The notes: generated by a model not told the origin, from the letters alone. A stretch of 64,000 nucleotides of DNA from Asterella californica (GCA_036924285.1 JAYKYS010000002.1:3720001-3784000), one strand, 5' to 3'; positions 43,859-56,604 are shown, counted from the first letter of the stretch. Numbers and translations are program-made.

Positions 43859-46195
43859 TTCTTCAGCTATAAGGCTTGTTGGCTTTCTGTTGTACCTTTA
43901 CACACGTTGATGCCATCCCTGTAGTATTAGGTGTCCAGATGCTTCGAGCTTCAGCTGTCCTGAACGAAGAGTACCAAGGAGATCGACAGGAAGAATTTCG
44001 TTGTGATCCGGAAGTGATTGAGGTTATATGTCCTTCAGGTGCCCTCTCCATAATCCTGCTCGTGTTCCCATGACTTTCAGGTGACTGACAACTTATTATC
44101 AGGATTGGTTTGTCTATCTGCATAGCATGTTAGGTGAACCACGCCGTGATGTTAGAACTCGATCCTTGCGGGAACAGTTAGCTCTTTTTGATAGTGGGTT
44201 TGTCAAGGGGCAGCGTCTCGTCTCTTGCGAAGAAACATCGTCGAAGTGACATTATGTTACTTGGGTTGAAGCAATTAGTGCTAGGCAACGAGATTCGTGG
44301 AGTTACGTTTAAGGTCGTTACTTGCGCGGCTACAGTTCGATCTATAGCATACGAAGTGTACGACGTGTGCTAGAGAATGTCGACGTTGTTCTCTTGTGGG
44401 AATAGAGTGCGTCGATCGAACGCAGCAATTTGATATTCAGGTTAAATTCTTGCTGGCGTAGGGAACTTTTTCGGCTAAAGTGTTTATTGTATTGAACAGT
44501 TTCACTGTCTTCAGTGCGTAAAGTATCGTTGCTTATGTAAAGTATCATTACTTGAGCCGTGTTTGAGTACTTTGAGACCTTGAGTAGAAACCCCGCAACC
44601 GTATTCTTCGACACCTCTTATCATTCCTGTGACAAGAAATTCACTTTTGTGTCTTCATTAAATGTCTTACAAGGTTGTCAGAGGTTGAAATCTCGTCTTC
44701 ACTGTTATCCGATCGCGAAGAAGACATTAAGGTAGCCCGACCACACTTAGCTTTACTTGGTTCGGAGAAAGTAACACTTGACTGTAGGTTGTTCCTTTTT
44801 TCGGATGGAACCCTGTTTAAAACACGTGCTGAGTCACCAGCTTAGTCTTATTTCTCGTATAACTTACCTTCGTAGAACTTACTGATCTTACAGCGCGATA
44901 TATCAAGATGGCAAAGCTGAATTGTATAAGTTTATTATTTACAAAATGTGTAATGAACTACTTTCTTGCATCATCTTACATGAAATACGTGAAATCTGTT
45001 CGCTTTCTTTTATCGGAAAAGATACTATGATGGAGAAGAAGATAAATTTGGAACATTTAACAATTTGCTTAAAAATTGAAAATAATTTATAATAATTAGA
45101 GAATAGTCGGGGAGGGCCAGACGTTTCAAAAGCAAAAGTTGCGACGAGTGATATAATTCAGTGACTTATGGTTGCTTATTCACCCTCTTCCATCTGAAGA
45201 TGGAAGAGGGCTGCAACCTTAATTTACTACTAATTAATGTATTAATGTTTGTATGAATATAATGCAGCGGACTCCCGCACTTGTACCCAGTTAAGCGCAA
45301 ACTTCCACACTCTACTTATGGGTTTTCAAAAAAAGCTTGCAACGTTCTTGGAGCAAGTAACAGTTAACACTTAGATATTATTTTGATTTTAATATATACT
45401 TAACTTAGAGTATTTATATAACACTTACATCATTTTTGATATCATAAAGAGAGCAAAAGTACGGAAGTTCATTGTGGATACTTATCTTATTCACAGATAA
45501 ACTTACCTAACTTTGGTGAAAAGAACGTGAAGCAATTAAATTAAGCTTGAGATGAACATGCTATATCAAGAGATATTTAAAGTGTTCACAAGATGGTGTT
45601 CACAAGATGGGGATCTTTGAAAATGTAGAACAAACATATTTACATCTGAGTAGCGCCTAAATCTTCATGCGCTGCTTCCTGGCCGAATTCTTCTCCCAAA
45701 CTTCGATTTCTCTACGGGTTCTCCAAGGTATAAGAAAGTCCGAAAACCACCAGCCAGGACCAAAGAATTTTCTGTAATCTTGAGGAAAAAATGTACCTTC
45801 ATTTACCCCATTATGCTAAGGCTGTTCGTGACGATGAAATTGCCATGTTTGAACCTCCGATAAAAGTAATTTGTATTGCACTGCTATCATTTTTCTCATC
45901 TGATGTTTGGTAAGGAAAAGATATATTCGAAATTCAAGCTACCCCTGGCAAACCACAAGGAACAGCTCAATTACATTTTCTTCTTGGAAAGGACAAATAA
46001 GATACACGATATCCGGGTGCTTACTGTTGAGATAACGAATAAACACCACGGTGATAAATTCTGAATCTATATTGTTAATCTAATTCGACGATCACAAAAT
46101 TGCGGGTGGTGTTTAAAATCACCTGAAGAATAATTTTCTCACGATTTTACAATTTGAACAATATATGTACAACGAGCAAATATGGAACTTCCCCT
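43859..46195. other. Region between the two convergent genes
   Basis: The GTF3C2-like gene ends at 43,858 and CLF1 ends at 46,196 on the other strand, so this 2.3 kb should hold both 3' UTRs. It becomes AT-rich after about 44,900. The only structured element seen is the hairpin at 45,183-45,210. No gene is supported. Confidence 0.6.
45183..45210. repeat. Perfect 13-bp hairpin between convergent genes
   Basis: CCCTCTTCCATCT, GA, then AGATGGAAGAGGG: a perfect inverted repeat with a 2-bp loop. It could form in transcripts of either strand. Confidence 0.8.
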
Positions 46196-49100
46196 TCATT
46201 CTTCTTCAGCAACTTTTTGTTTCTTCCATTTGTAAGCAGCCTCCAGAATTTTGAGATTTGGTGCCATTCTAGTTTCTTCCGGAAAGATATAGTCCGTATA
46301 TTCCTCAAACCTGCTTAGGAACAAAACACCAGCCCAATGAGTTAATCACCAACATGAAACAGCAAAAGAAGTGGTATTACAAAGAGATCAGAACTCCCGT
46401 TCTAAGCCTGAACTGGTGAAACTCCTGACAGGTGAAACAAGTCATATGTTTCACCAGTTCAGAGCATGTAGTAAAGACGAAAGGTCCAAGTCAGAGCGGA
46501 TAAACGGAAACATACCCGGATGGGGTCCCATCGTCGGATATGATAGGACGTTTACGCTTCACCCGTCGTGGCATCTTCTTTTGCACAGATGCTACATCTC
46601 CGAGCTCACCAAAACTGCGCTCTGAATCTCGCCATTCTTCCAAAAGCATAGACCTTTCCTCCTTTTGCTCTGGGGCGGAACTTCGAAAACTCTCAAAGGC
46701 CCTCTCAAACACTCCTGAAAAGAGATCAAAACTGACTATATGAAGCAAGATTTCAATCTGTAATAAAGTCAGGGCAAAAAGGAAAGTCATGAAATGTATT
46801 GACGTGATGAGCGACAGAAGTTTTCGTTGATTGTATAGAACGCTATATGTTGGTACATGAGTATGGCACTGATTTTACAGAAATATGTAACAACTGTTGT
46901 GAGAATAAGGACAAACCTCGAGCTCCCAGAACTCTCTGCTGCTTTTGCTCCTGAAGTTTTTGCGCATCAGGTTCTCGGCCCTCGTCTTCGGCTCTTGACT
47001 CTTCGTCTAAAGGAAGGCCTGCCTCAAACTTGGCGTAGCTAACCCAAACCTTCAGGTGCTTAGTGCGATCCAACAGCCCCTCATAGAGCTGTCTAGTCCG
47101 CTCATGCTCGACTTCGAATATCTCGAAATCAATGTATGCCTGTGTAGCACATTCTTTTCATTAGTTTCTAGGCAGAGTGAACTTAAAAATACTTACGTTG
47201 CTCCCTGTCAAAAGAAATGAACAGCATTCAGATTGTGTGGTATCGGAATGAACGTATATTAGCCATCATACCTTCCATAGCAGCTCGGGCATATCCAACA
47301 CTGGCTGCGCGATGGCCAATTCAAAAATTGCCCTTCCTCGCTCTGTCTCCCCTAGTGACCTCTCCAGTTCTGCATATTTGCTCCAAGCATAACAGTTGGC
47401 TGGGGCCCAATCCAAATATTTCTCGTATAGGTTTCGACATCTGTCGATGTTACCAAGCTGCAACTCTATTTCTATGTAAGTCTTGAAGATCTGCCCAGAA
47501 AGAAGTACACGATCACGCTTGTATTAGAAAGTTATAGTTAATAAAGAAAGTAATATCAGGGCAAGAAAAACACCCACATAAGTCGTTTGTGATGATGTAA
47601 TCTGTTTAGCATATTATTCCCGATGAAGGAACGTCGCTTCTCACTGAAAAATCCACATACTACACTTGAAGACAGGATCTGTCTACTCTACTTGAAAACA
47701 TTCTACTCTGCGTTACTCAAACTCGGTCACCTATGTATAAGCCGACATCTGACTGAACTGACCTTATCTTTCGGAGCCACTCCAATTGCAGTCCCAAGCA
47801 ATTGACGTGCTCCAGAGAGATTCTTATCTCTGATTTCAAACTGGGCTGCCAACAACCACATCTTGGCAAAGGAAAACTTCTTGGGCGGTATAAGCTTCAA
47901 ACACTCCCTGCGATCACAAGCCACATATAAATCCTACCATCACACATGACAACGGCCACTACTCCCACGCACAAACATCTTATTTATAAAAAAAACAACT
48001 AACTGATGTTCCGGACTTTCTTTCAACTTACCTGTACACCTCCCGAGTTCTTTCCGTATCTTCCGCCTCCAATTCCTCATACAACGCGTAGTTTATCCTG
48101 TTAAGAAAATAGATCATTCGAGAGTGAACATCTGAAAGGACTCTGGAGTTTTCTGTCTAGACCCTTCCTAAGTTATCTTCATACGTCGAGAATGGCAGAT
48201 ATGCTCAAGAACCACTCTAGTATAGGGGTATCACGCAATTAGTCCAGCCAAGTACACAGTGAGAATCAATTAGGGACCGAATGTGCGCTAACCATGCCGA
48301 GCGGAGTTAGCGAATTGTTATATAACAGGAGGGTGTGCCGATGGAAATGTGTAATGCAAAGCACATTTCCAGAATATGTTCCCCTCGGTATATCATCGAA
48401 TTCGAGTAGACAATGAGAAGAGAACAAATGCAGTATGCTTCAGAGGCTAAATGCAAACCCCCATGCAGAAATGAAGACGAACTAGATTTGTCTACTGCAA
48501 GGTTGAAAGAAGCCAAGGTTACCCAATCAACGTAGATAGCGCTGAACCATAGAATCCATTGCAAGAAAAAACGAATGCTGTCCAAGCAGAACCCGAATCT
48601 AATGCAGGAGTTGAGGAGCACAGATTTAGTCAGTGAATAGAGGAGAAGGCATACAGAGGTAGTAAAAGAAGAGCCTGTATTTGGCCGTCCATCACTGATG
48701 CACTTTAGGTACTGAGTAGGTGTACACCCAAGAACCTAATTACCACAAGAAGCACTCGGAGCATGCAGCAGAACACATTCCCGTCGCATGCACCTCAACC
48801 TGCTCTCTGACTTCATCAGCACCTAACAGAGAGGGTTAGGCTGTAGATGTAGACCCTTCCTAAGTTAGTTAGAGGTTTCTTGAATCGCCGCGGCGGAACT
48901 TGTCCGAAGCCCTAACTACTTAAAGGAGACCGCTGTTTAGTCTCCGACATTTTCTTCCAGTCAATCATTCTCTTCATTATTCCCTCTGTCTCCTATCATC
49001 GACTGCTTCTGCATTTGAATCTGTGTGTCTAATATTGTCTACGTGCCAATGTCCGAGTCAGGGGAAGTTAGAGATACCCCTTCTGAGAGTAGAGAGACAT

Positions 49101-50454
49101 CGAGAGAGCAATCCAGTTCACAATCCTGTTCAACAAGAATGCTTGTAACTTCCGGCATCTAAAGTGTGACAGAGAAGAAGTTGGATGAGATAACATCAAA
49201 CGCCTGCAACTAACGTGATGACCGAGGTTGCAAACAACTTTCAACATTCGCCATCTAGATTGCAAAAACAACCCCACATTCAGTGATAACTGGAACTAAC
49301 CAGAGGTAAATATATCTTTGCCAATAGCGCTTCTCTTCAGCAGGAGGCACATTTGCTATAGCTCTCTCGTAGACGTCCCTGGTTCTCTCCCGGTCGCCAA
49401 CACTCTCCTCTAGCCGTGCATAATTAAACCACGTATCGTAATTCAGAGGATTTTTCTTCACATCTTCCTCGTACTGAAACCTTCGCTTCCCTACAATAAC
49501 ATCTTCAACTCCCTCTCTGTCACCGTACTGCTTCTCGAATCCAACGAACTTTCTGTAGAGATCCTCAGCCTGTCCTTTGGGAATATGATCCAAAGAATAT
49601 TTGTATATGCACCTTGCTCTTTCCAACTCCTTGAACTTCTCCTCGAATTCCGCAAAAGCAACAAAGAGTTCCTCCGTTTGTCCATCCTCACCCAGCTCCT
49701 CTATAGCCCTCTCGTAACACCTACGAGCCCTTGCAACCTCCCCGTTCTTCACCTCGAATTTGGCGTAGCGCACCCACGCTTTTACTGTTGGATGACACTG
49801 GACATACCTCTCAAATATAGCTCTAACTCTCTCAATTTCATTGTACCTAAGCTCAAACTTCATAAACGCTGACCATCCGTGATGGTCTGGCTCCCATGCC
49901 ATCCATCTTTCAAAAATCTGTCGGGCACCTGCTATATTACCCAATATCTCCTCCATATGGATATACTTGTACCACAGCTGGTCGATGCGCGGAAGAAGCG
50001 AAACAGCTCTGTCCCACACGTTTCTTGCGTGATTCACAAACCGATGCTTCATTTCCATTTCTGCGTACTTCAGCCACAATGTGGTGTTTCTGTAATCTAC
50101 TTCCAAAGCTCTCTCCCAGATGGATCTTGCACGAGCAAAATCTTTCTGGCTTTCTTCCCACTGGGCATACTTCACCCACACACTGGTATTCCATCTCACC
50201 CTACGAATAAGGTCCTCGAATTCCTTGCGCCTGCGGAGCCTGTACTCGCCAAGCTCCTCCGCGTCTGTGATTTTCTGTTTTGGAGGTCGTATCTCCGCCT
50301 CCTGGCGCTCTCGTGCTTCCCTCAGAATCTGCTCCGCCGTAATTTGCACTGGTGCTGGAGTCTTGTTCTTTACACGAGTGGGACGGGGTAATTTAACCTC
50401 CGTCTCCTTCTTCGTCAAGAATCCCAAAGCGGGATCTGCCTCCTTCATCGCCAT
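46196..50454 (-). CDS. CLF1: Splicing factor CLF1 / crooked neck, 7 exons
   Basis: Scaffold protein of the Prp19-associated complex needed for spliceosome activation; nuclear. Exons on the minus strand: 50,454-49,301; 48,097-48,032; 47,907-47,763; 47,490-47,272; 47,139-46,917; 46,714-46,516; 46,310-46,196. All introns are GT-AG with consistent phases; the total is 2,121 nt, 706 aa, the usual length for plants. It is built of HAT repeats throughout ([60 protein letters not shown] and others). The N-terminal [11 protein letters not shown] marks the start at 50,454; an in-frame ATG at 50,484 would add 10 residues not expected in the family. The end is KKQKVAEEE. Confidence 0.95.
46408..46462. 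repeat. 15-bp hairpin in CLF1 intron 6
   Basis: CTGAACTGGTGAAAC (46,408-46,422) is the exact reverse complement of GTTTCACCAGTTCAG (46,448-46,462), with a 25-bp loop that itself repeats GGTGAAAC. It lies inside an intron (46,311-46,515). Confidence 0.8.
48700..48845 (-). repeat. Dispersed repeat, copy 2
   Basis: Reverse complement matches 40,611-40,750. It lies in intron 1 of CLF1 (48,098-49,300). Confidence 0.8.
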
Positions 50455-50485
50455 CGTCGTACACTCACTTCGTAACGAAGGCATT

Positions 50486-50494
50486 AAACCCTAA
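50486..50494 (+). promoter_or_regulatory. Telo-box upstream of CLF1
   Basis: AAACCCTAA, 32 bp upstream of the CLF1 start. Telo-boxes are common near the start of plant genes for basic cell functions and act in either orientation. Confidence 0.5.
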
Positions 50495-52093
50495 ACCCAC
50501 CGAACCTTGTAACCTGCTCCCGCTCGACCCTCTAAAAACTTTATCTTCTGTAGATGACCAGTCGCAAGTCCGAATTTTAGTTAGTTCGTAAGAGTTGCGA
50601 AACCAAGTAACAAGCCGATAACATGTGGGGGAGGGAAATATGACAGGGCTGAGGGAAATCTCTTGCAACTTCACAAGCGTATGGAGACACCCTTCAAGGC
50701 AGGAGGGGAGAGTTTCCGAAAATAGGCTTGAGGTTTCCGGTACGCTTTTCGGGTTACTTAATGTGTGGGAATGCTTTTGGTGCCAGAGTCTAAAAGTTTG
50801 CTAATCTGTTTGGTGTGTTCGAGAGGAAGAACGAGGAACGAACAGAAATTCTGGGAAGACAAGAACGTTCCATGTCAGAAATGACAAGAAAAACCGCTCG
50901 ACTCTCTATCATCCCCATACGTCTATTCCATTCCTCTCTCTGTGTACACTCACACGACCTATTCCATCCCTTCTCCGTGTACAATTCTCACACGACCTGT
51001 TCCATTCCTCCCTTCCGCGCTCCCACGAGCTCCTCGTGACATGCTCTAGGATGAGCGAATTCCCTGTTCCTCCTGTCGGAAACTGACGGCTTCAAAGGAC
51101 AGGAACGACAATGCTGCTACAGAGCTGCAAGCAAATCCCAGGGCAGGTAACCCTCACTGTACAGTACATTGAGGAGTAGATTTCATCGACCGCTCGGTGG
51201 CAGGAGCCAAAACAGCTTTCAAACTCTCGGGGGCAGAGCCGCAGAGGAGAGGAAACTTTCGCGGGAGTTACACTCCGAAATCAGTGATTACTTTCCGGAG
51301 CCTTCCGGGAACCGGAGAATCAGCCTCATTTACATGAAGTTCAAGTGAGGTAGGAATGGGTCCTTCCTGCCTCTGTATTGGTCCCAGACGGGACGAGCAT
51401 ACCTACGTACTCCGCGTTGGTACAACTTTATTCGATCTTTGATATGTGTTTTCTCAAAATACAGGAAAGGACCATTCGAATTAAAAGTTTTGGCTAACCG
51501 AGCCAAAATTCAAATGGCCCTTTTAAGTTTCCGTAGACCAGAATTCGTGATTACCGAGCCTACAAAATGCAAGTTTCCCATGCCTTGCAACTTCCAAACC
51601 AAGTCTTCTTCCATCTGAAATCTACCGAGTCTCGCCAACCGAGTTTTCTAACTCTTCTCGGAGAGATTAACTTAGTTAAGTTGCTCTGGTGAGGTTAGCT
51701 AAAGGGTTACATCTTACTCTCTAATAGGGTGTCAAAGTTCAGAGAAAATATTCTTCAATGAGGGAGAGGGAGCTCGTCGTAAAATTATCACAGATAACTT
51801 TGTACATAAGTGCGATTCATCACGATTTTATCATTGATATTTTTTCAGTTTGGATATTCAAGATAAATTCTCAGAGCAGTGGAAAATCCATTACAAAAAA
51901 AAACGGACGAAACGAGTGAAGAGCCGTTAAGAAAAAGTCCGTGATGTTTTCCTGCGGGTACCTCCGGAGGTGCCCGCATGAAACACTCACCGAGGTATGG
52001 ATGAAGTCGTAATTCACTCCCGCAGGTTTACAATCTTTCAGAAAATTTTTAACTGTTACACCCCTTAATAGAGATAATATACTCAAGTTCTAA
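50495..52093. other. Upstream region of CLF1, no gene supported
   Basis: It presumably contains the CLF1 promoter near 50,500-50,800. Duplicated ACACTCACACGACC-like words occur at 50,945-51,000. An imperfect inverted repeat lies at 51,465-51,525. No coding region is supported. Confidence 0.5.
51465..51525. repeat. Imperfect inverted repeat
   Basis: Arms AAAGGACCATTCGAATT...TTTTGGCT and AGCCAAAATTCAAATGGCCC pair with a small bulge around the loop AACCG. It could be a MITE remnant. Confidence 0.5.
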
Positions 52094-52614
52094 GGGCATC
52101 TCCACCAGAATGAATTTAACTTTATTATAGAGTTAAGAAACCTATATATGCTCCACCGGAGATTATAATTTGACTTTATTTTGATATCAAGAATTTGGGA
52201 CGGGACTCCAAACTCTAAATTCGAGTTCTCAATGACGTTGCTCTATTCAAACTAGAAGAAGAAAACGTTAAGAAATTTTTCATTTAGCCGTTGCATGGTG
52301 TGTTAAAACTACCGTGCAACGGCTAAATGAAAAAATTCTTAACGTAAATTCAAGTTTTGATTTAGTGTAGTGAAAATTACCATCCGCTGCTCTGTCGCTG
52401 TTCTATTCACAATTTATAATTTTTAATAATTTGTCCGTTTCTAAAATAAAGGAAGGTTTTATGTCACGTGGAAAAATTTAATACATACCCGGTTCTTTCT
52501 CTCCTTAACGTAAGAGCGATGTAGATATCTAGGTTTGCAAAAGCCTATGCGTATAACGTGAACATTAAATCTACCGTTAACGCTCCAGTTAGAGCTTGTT
52601 CGGTGGAGATGCTC
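52094..52614. mobile_element. Tourist-like MITE (PIF/Harbinger type)
   Basis: 521 bp with terminal inverted repeats GGGCATCTCCACC and GGTGGAGATGCTC (12 of 13 match) and TAA on both sides (52,091-52,093 and 52,615-52,617). The terminal sequence and the 3-bp TAA duplication fit the PIF/Harbinger superfamily. No transposase is encoded, so it is non-autonomous. Confidence 0.85.
52266..52344. repeat. 34-bp-arm hairpin inside the MITE
   Basis: The arm from CGTTAAGAAATTTTTCATTT to CCGTTGCATGGT pairs with ACCGTGCAACGG to TTCTTAACG, one mismatch by eye, with an 11-bp loop. A transcript would fold into a near-perfect stem of about 79 nt. Confidence 0.8.
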
Positions 52615-52708
52615 TAAGGGTTCATGCGATCAAGCATATGCTGCGCTGGGAGATATCAGTTTGAAAGTTATACATAAGCAGCTCGGAGTTGAAGCGATGA
52701 ATCAGTCA

Positions 52709-52844
52709 ACACGCGACGCAATAAATAACAAACGGATGGAAAGACCCCATCAAGCCTTACAGGGGAAAGAAGGACACGAAGGGCAAAGCAACAACCACCT
52801 CCAAGGGAAGAACACCGGGGCTAAGCCCCGCTATCAGTAGCTCT
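52709..52844 (-). mobile_element. Short 3'-tail copy of the non-LTR element
   Basis: On the minus strand it starts AGAGCTACTGATAGCGGGGC and ends GCGTCGCGTGTT, matching the 3' end of the element at 59,119-59,256 at about 85 percent by eye. It keeps the hairpin CGGGGCTTAGCCCCG. Upstream sequence does not match the element. Confidence 0.8.
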
Positions 52845-53907
52845 GCGTTGGGGTTTTTGGCTTTTCACTGCTTGTAGATTAGATTCGGCTCCTCTTTCGC
52901 TGCCGGCCGTCCGTCGTGAACTGGGGACTGCCGCGCCTCGACGAGCCTCTTTAGTATCTTGACCAGATTCGTTGATTCCAGCTGCAGTACCAGCCACTTC
53001 TGAGAAATGTTGGACCCACATAGCTGTGAAATTCTCGCACGTGCTCTATGAGCCCTACTCGTGAGTGATTTCACATCAGAAATCATCGCTGATACTCGTG
53101 GACAGCGAACCCAAACATTTCAAAGTCGATTAGTCTATCTTCACATATTCGTCCTCTGTTATGCTTGCTGTGCTCCCAAGGAACTGCCTTCGCTCATGGA
53201 CCTAACATCGCACGGACAAAGGGTTTTAAAAAGGGCCCAGTGAACACGCATTCCGTACGCATCTGGAGAGCCCGAACAACTTGCCATGCGGGAAGATGCT
53301 GAATAAGGTTTTGCCACACAACACGAAGGCGAAGAAAAAAACAAAGGTGCAGCATGAGCATGCAACTAGAGCTATGTATTGAATTTAACGATTGATCTAA
53401 AAAGAATGAAATGAAAAAGCAATCTTCTAATTTGATTAACATTGATACAAATGGGAGAGAACGGAAAGGGAATATTTAACTGTTGAATTTCGGGCACTTC
53501 CATTTCACAAAAGTACTGCAAGATTTAGTATATTATTATCACAATATCTCACGGTGAAGAATGATCATCTTGAACTGATAATAAATTTACAGTGTTTTTT
53601 GCCATGTTCTACTTTATTTAGAAGGTGAAAGACACTTTAGATCCCCTCAGGTTGTTCTGAAGTTTTTTTCTAAGAATATGCGTAGCAGTAGAAAATGGCT
53701 TCATCTACATACTTAGGAATCCTGGGTCAGTTGTACGCATCTGGAATATATGTCACTCGTTGTGCTCAGTGCAACACAGTGAGTCCCTGCTGAACTAGAG
53801 CTCCAACCTGATCGAGATGGAACAAGAATGAGTGATTCCATTGTTGGTTGCGGCTGAGTAGTGACAGCAGTGTAAACAGAATACCTTTCGACCGTGGCCA
53901 TCTCCAT
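52845..53907. other. No gene supported
   Basis: Contains short open frames without motifs. 53,390-53,640 is AT-rich. Nothing further can be assigned. Confidence 0.4.
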
Positions 53908-54282
53908 GGGGAAATTGGCTTGATCATACCCCCAGTAGGTTTCGTGAGCTTGATCATACCCCTCGTAACGATGTCTGGCTTGATCACACCCCTGACCGGC
54001 TATTGCCTGTAAAACCAGTCACTTTGTGATGTTATTCAGATTTGAAACTGCACATATTAAAGAAATGAGAATATACATAGTCTAACGCGTCTTTAATGCC
54101 AAATATTTTGAATTACAGTGATATTTATCGAGGTTGAAAGTACTAAAATGATGAACCAAAAGATAAAGTGACTGGTTCGATTGTCAATAATCCGTCAGGG
54201 GTATGATCAAGCAACCAAACGTTAAGAGGGGTATGATCAAGCTCACGAAACCTACTGGGGGTATGATCAAGCCAATTTCCCC
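53908..54282. mobile_element. 375-bp inverted-repeat element with 30-bp iterons
   Basis: Terminal inverted repeats begin GGGGAAATTGG and extend for about 125-130 bp on each side. Each arm contains three copies of GGGGTATGATCAAG (right arm at 54,198, 54,228 and 54,258; left arm inverted at 53,918, 53,948 and 53,978, the last reading TGATCACACC). Spacing is exactly 30 bp. It is flanked by ATCTCCAT on both sides (53,900-53,907 and 54,283-54,290), an 8-bp duplication that can be read as up to 10 bp if the ends are moved. It encodes no transposase. An 8-bp duplication fits hAT, 9 bp fits Mutator; the family is open. Confidence 0.85.
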
Positions 54283-56604
54283 ATCTCCATGTCTACGCTC
54301 CTACAGTATTGTACATGTGCTGTGACAGATACTGGATCTATGTGTCCTTCGCCTTCTACACTGAGTGTATAGGGTCTCTCTCATGAGGCTGATGAGTCTG
54401 ATCTCTGTGCCACACAGCCGAGCAGTGCCATGCCATATGCAGAGAGTCCACACGGGCTCAGTAGCCTCGGTGGATTCTGATTCGGAGCTGACACCAAATC
54501 TTTGGGTGAAGTTCTACTGCTTACAGGGTTCCCAAGAGTACTGGGTACTGTTTCGAGGGATATAAAACACCGAGTACAGTACTGGATTATGTTTCTATGA
54601 AATTTGCATCTATGAGGGCAGGAGTTACAACCACGATTACTTCTCAGCCGTTATTCATTTCTGTTTCTGTATTTGTCTCTCGCTGCATCCTCTGCATGTA
54701 CAATGTATAGTCTGTAGACCCAATGGCTGCTCTGTTGCTAACCCTCACTAGTAATTTTCAGTCCCAGGCCTGAGATGTCCGTCCGCGATGCACCAGGGTT
54801 TCTTTTATCTGTGGGCCTCATTCCGATGGAGGAAGGGTACAAACCAATCCATATGCGTACTAGTCTCGCTCTAGAAACACAATTCTTCTTGAGGTTTCTT
54901 GTACAAAACTCACTCTCACATTCTGAATCTCACTCTCTCACTCTCTCACTCACATGCCTCACATACCTGACACTGGAAGGGCCATCCAAGTTCCATCTTC
55001 CATGAGTGAGGAGTGTTGTGAGAGAGGAGAGAGATTGTAGGTTGAGAGGGTGGAGTGTGTTGGGGTGGGTTAGTGCAAATTTTTTTACATAATTTTTTTA
55101 TTTTTTATTTTTTATTTTTAGAATTTTTATATTCTGTGAAAAATAAGTGAGTTTTAAATATTTTAATGAGATTTTTTCATCCGTTGATTATTCATTGCGT
55201 CACGTGTTTACGTAAATATTTTTGGGTTTTCTAGGGTTACATAATCTTTTGTTTAAGATTTTTGAGAGCTTTTTGAGAGCTTTTTTGTTACATTTAGTGT
55301 GTTCTCTATCCCTAGAGGATTAGTGTTTTATATTAGAAAGTATATCTTTTAGATATTTTTATTATAGATATCATTTGATTGAATATCGTCTCTTTTTTAG
55401 CTATGGATACTTTCTTTCTCCTGATATCATGATCTACTTGAGACACACCATGTCCGGTGTGCAGTTATTTATTTGTCTCACAATGATTAAAGTCTCATGT
55501 GAGAAAGATGCACAAGAGCTATGACTTGACCACTTGAGATGCCCATGTTAGCCGAGAGCAAAGGTCCTACACGTGTGGTTATTACGGCACTATTTAGTCC
55601 TTCTTCTTGGAGTTCCACCAGAGTCGTGAGAGTGGTTGAGCATCCACACTGATACTATTCTAAGATTGTTGGAGACGAGTTTTTCTTGTCCACGCTTGTT
55701 TCATCGGCTATCTCGTGCTCTCCATGACGAGATGAGACAAACATTTTGTCTATCTCTTGGCATGTTGACACATAGCTCGACTCCGCTCTTGTTCTGACAA
55801 GGACGTATGCTCTTGACTCATAGCTCTAACTCATAACTCGACTTTGCATTAGAGTGCTCTGACTCGCACCCACTATCTTCTCTACAGTCATGAGACACCG
55901 CTTATGCTTGATCCAACATGTTTCTTCCGCATAGTGCACATGCGAGTGTGGTGTCTCGCTCGACAGCTCGAGTCCACACAGTGAGCTCGTTGTAACTCAC
56001 TATGGAGAGCGAATTGCTACTCATTATGTCATCATGGACATTGTGTTTGCTATAGCACAGGAGAACCATTACATGACATGGAGAGCGCTTTAGTATGTCA
56101 TTCAGACGAGAGGGTCAGTGAGAGCTGACATGTACATGACAAGAGAGGATCATGTCTTAGTGACAGATGTGGTTGTCACATATCTAACACGAGACTGGTG
56201 GCGGCACAAGTGATCAGCCACTCCCATGATGAACTTCAGACAAGGCGAAAGCAGCGAAAGTGATCAAGTATAAGAATATGCAAGAAGGATATCGATTCAT
56301 CCCCCTAGTCTTGGAGATATGTGGATCGACAACCTCGAAGTTTGATGTTTTTATTTGAAATCTTCATGACAAGCATCAAAGGTATCATTTTCTCTTTCTT
56401 TTTGCACTATATTCTTTAGACAGAAAGTTTGCATTGCTCTACAAAAAACTTTAGCAGACACGGTCCACAAGATAGCAATTGCAATAAACGATGTTACTTT
56501 ATGTGCACTTGTTGTATGCATAAATTTTAATTTACTGATCTATAATACTGCATGAACTTTGATCTACCGATATATGATATTTTAAAAACGATATGCGACC
56601 TTTA
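54283..56604. other. No gene supported; simple repeats and AT-rich tract
   Basis: 54,928-54,955 is a CACTCTCT microsatellite, 55,080-55,140 is T-rich, and 55,200-55,400 is AT-rich. No frame with recognisable content was found. Confidence 0.4.

Noticed and set aside
53766..53987. Open frame with repeated MIK blocks
   Set aside because: It is only the translation of the 30-bp iterons of the inverted-repeat element.
53908..54282. CRISPR-like reading of the regularly spaced repeats
   Set aside because: There are only three units per arm in inverted arms, the arms share their spacers, and the context is a eukaryotic genome.
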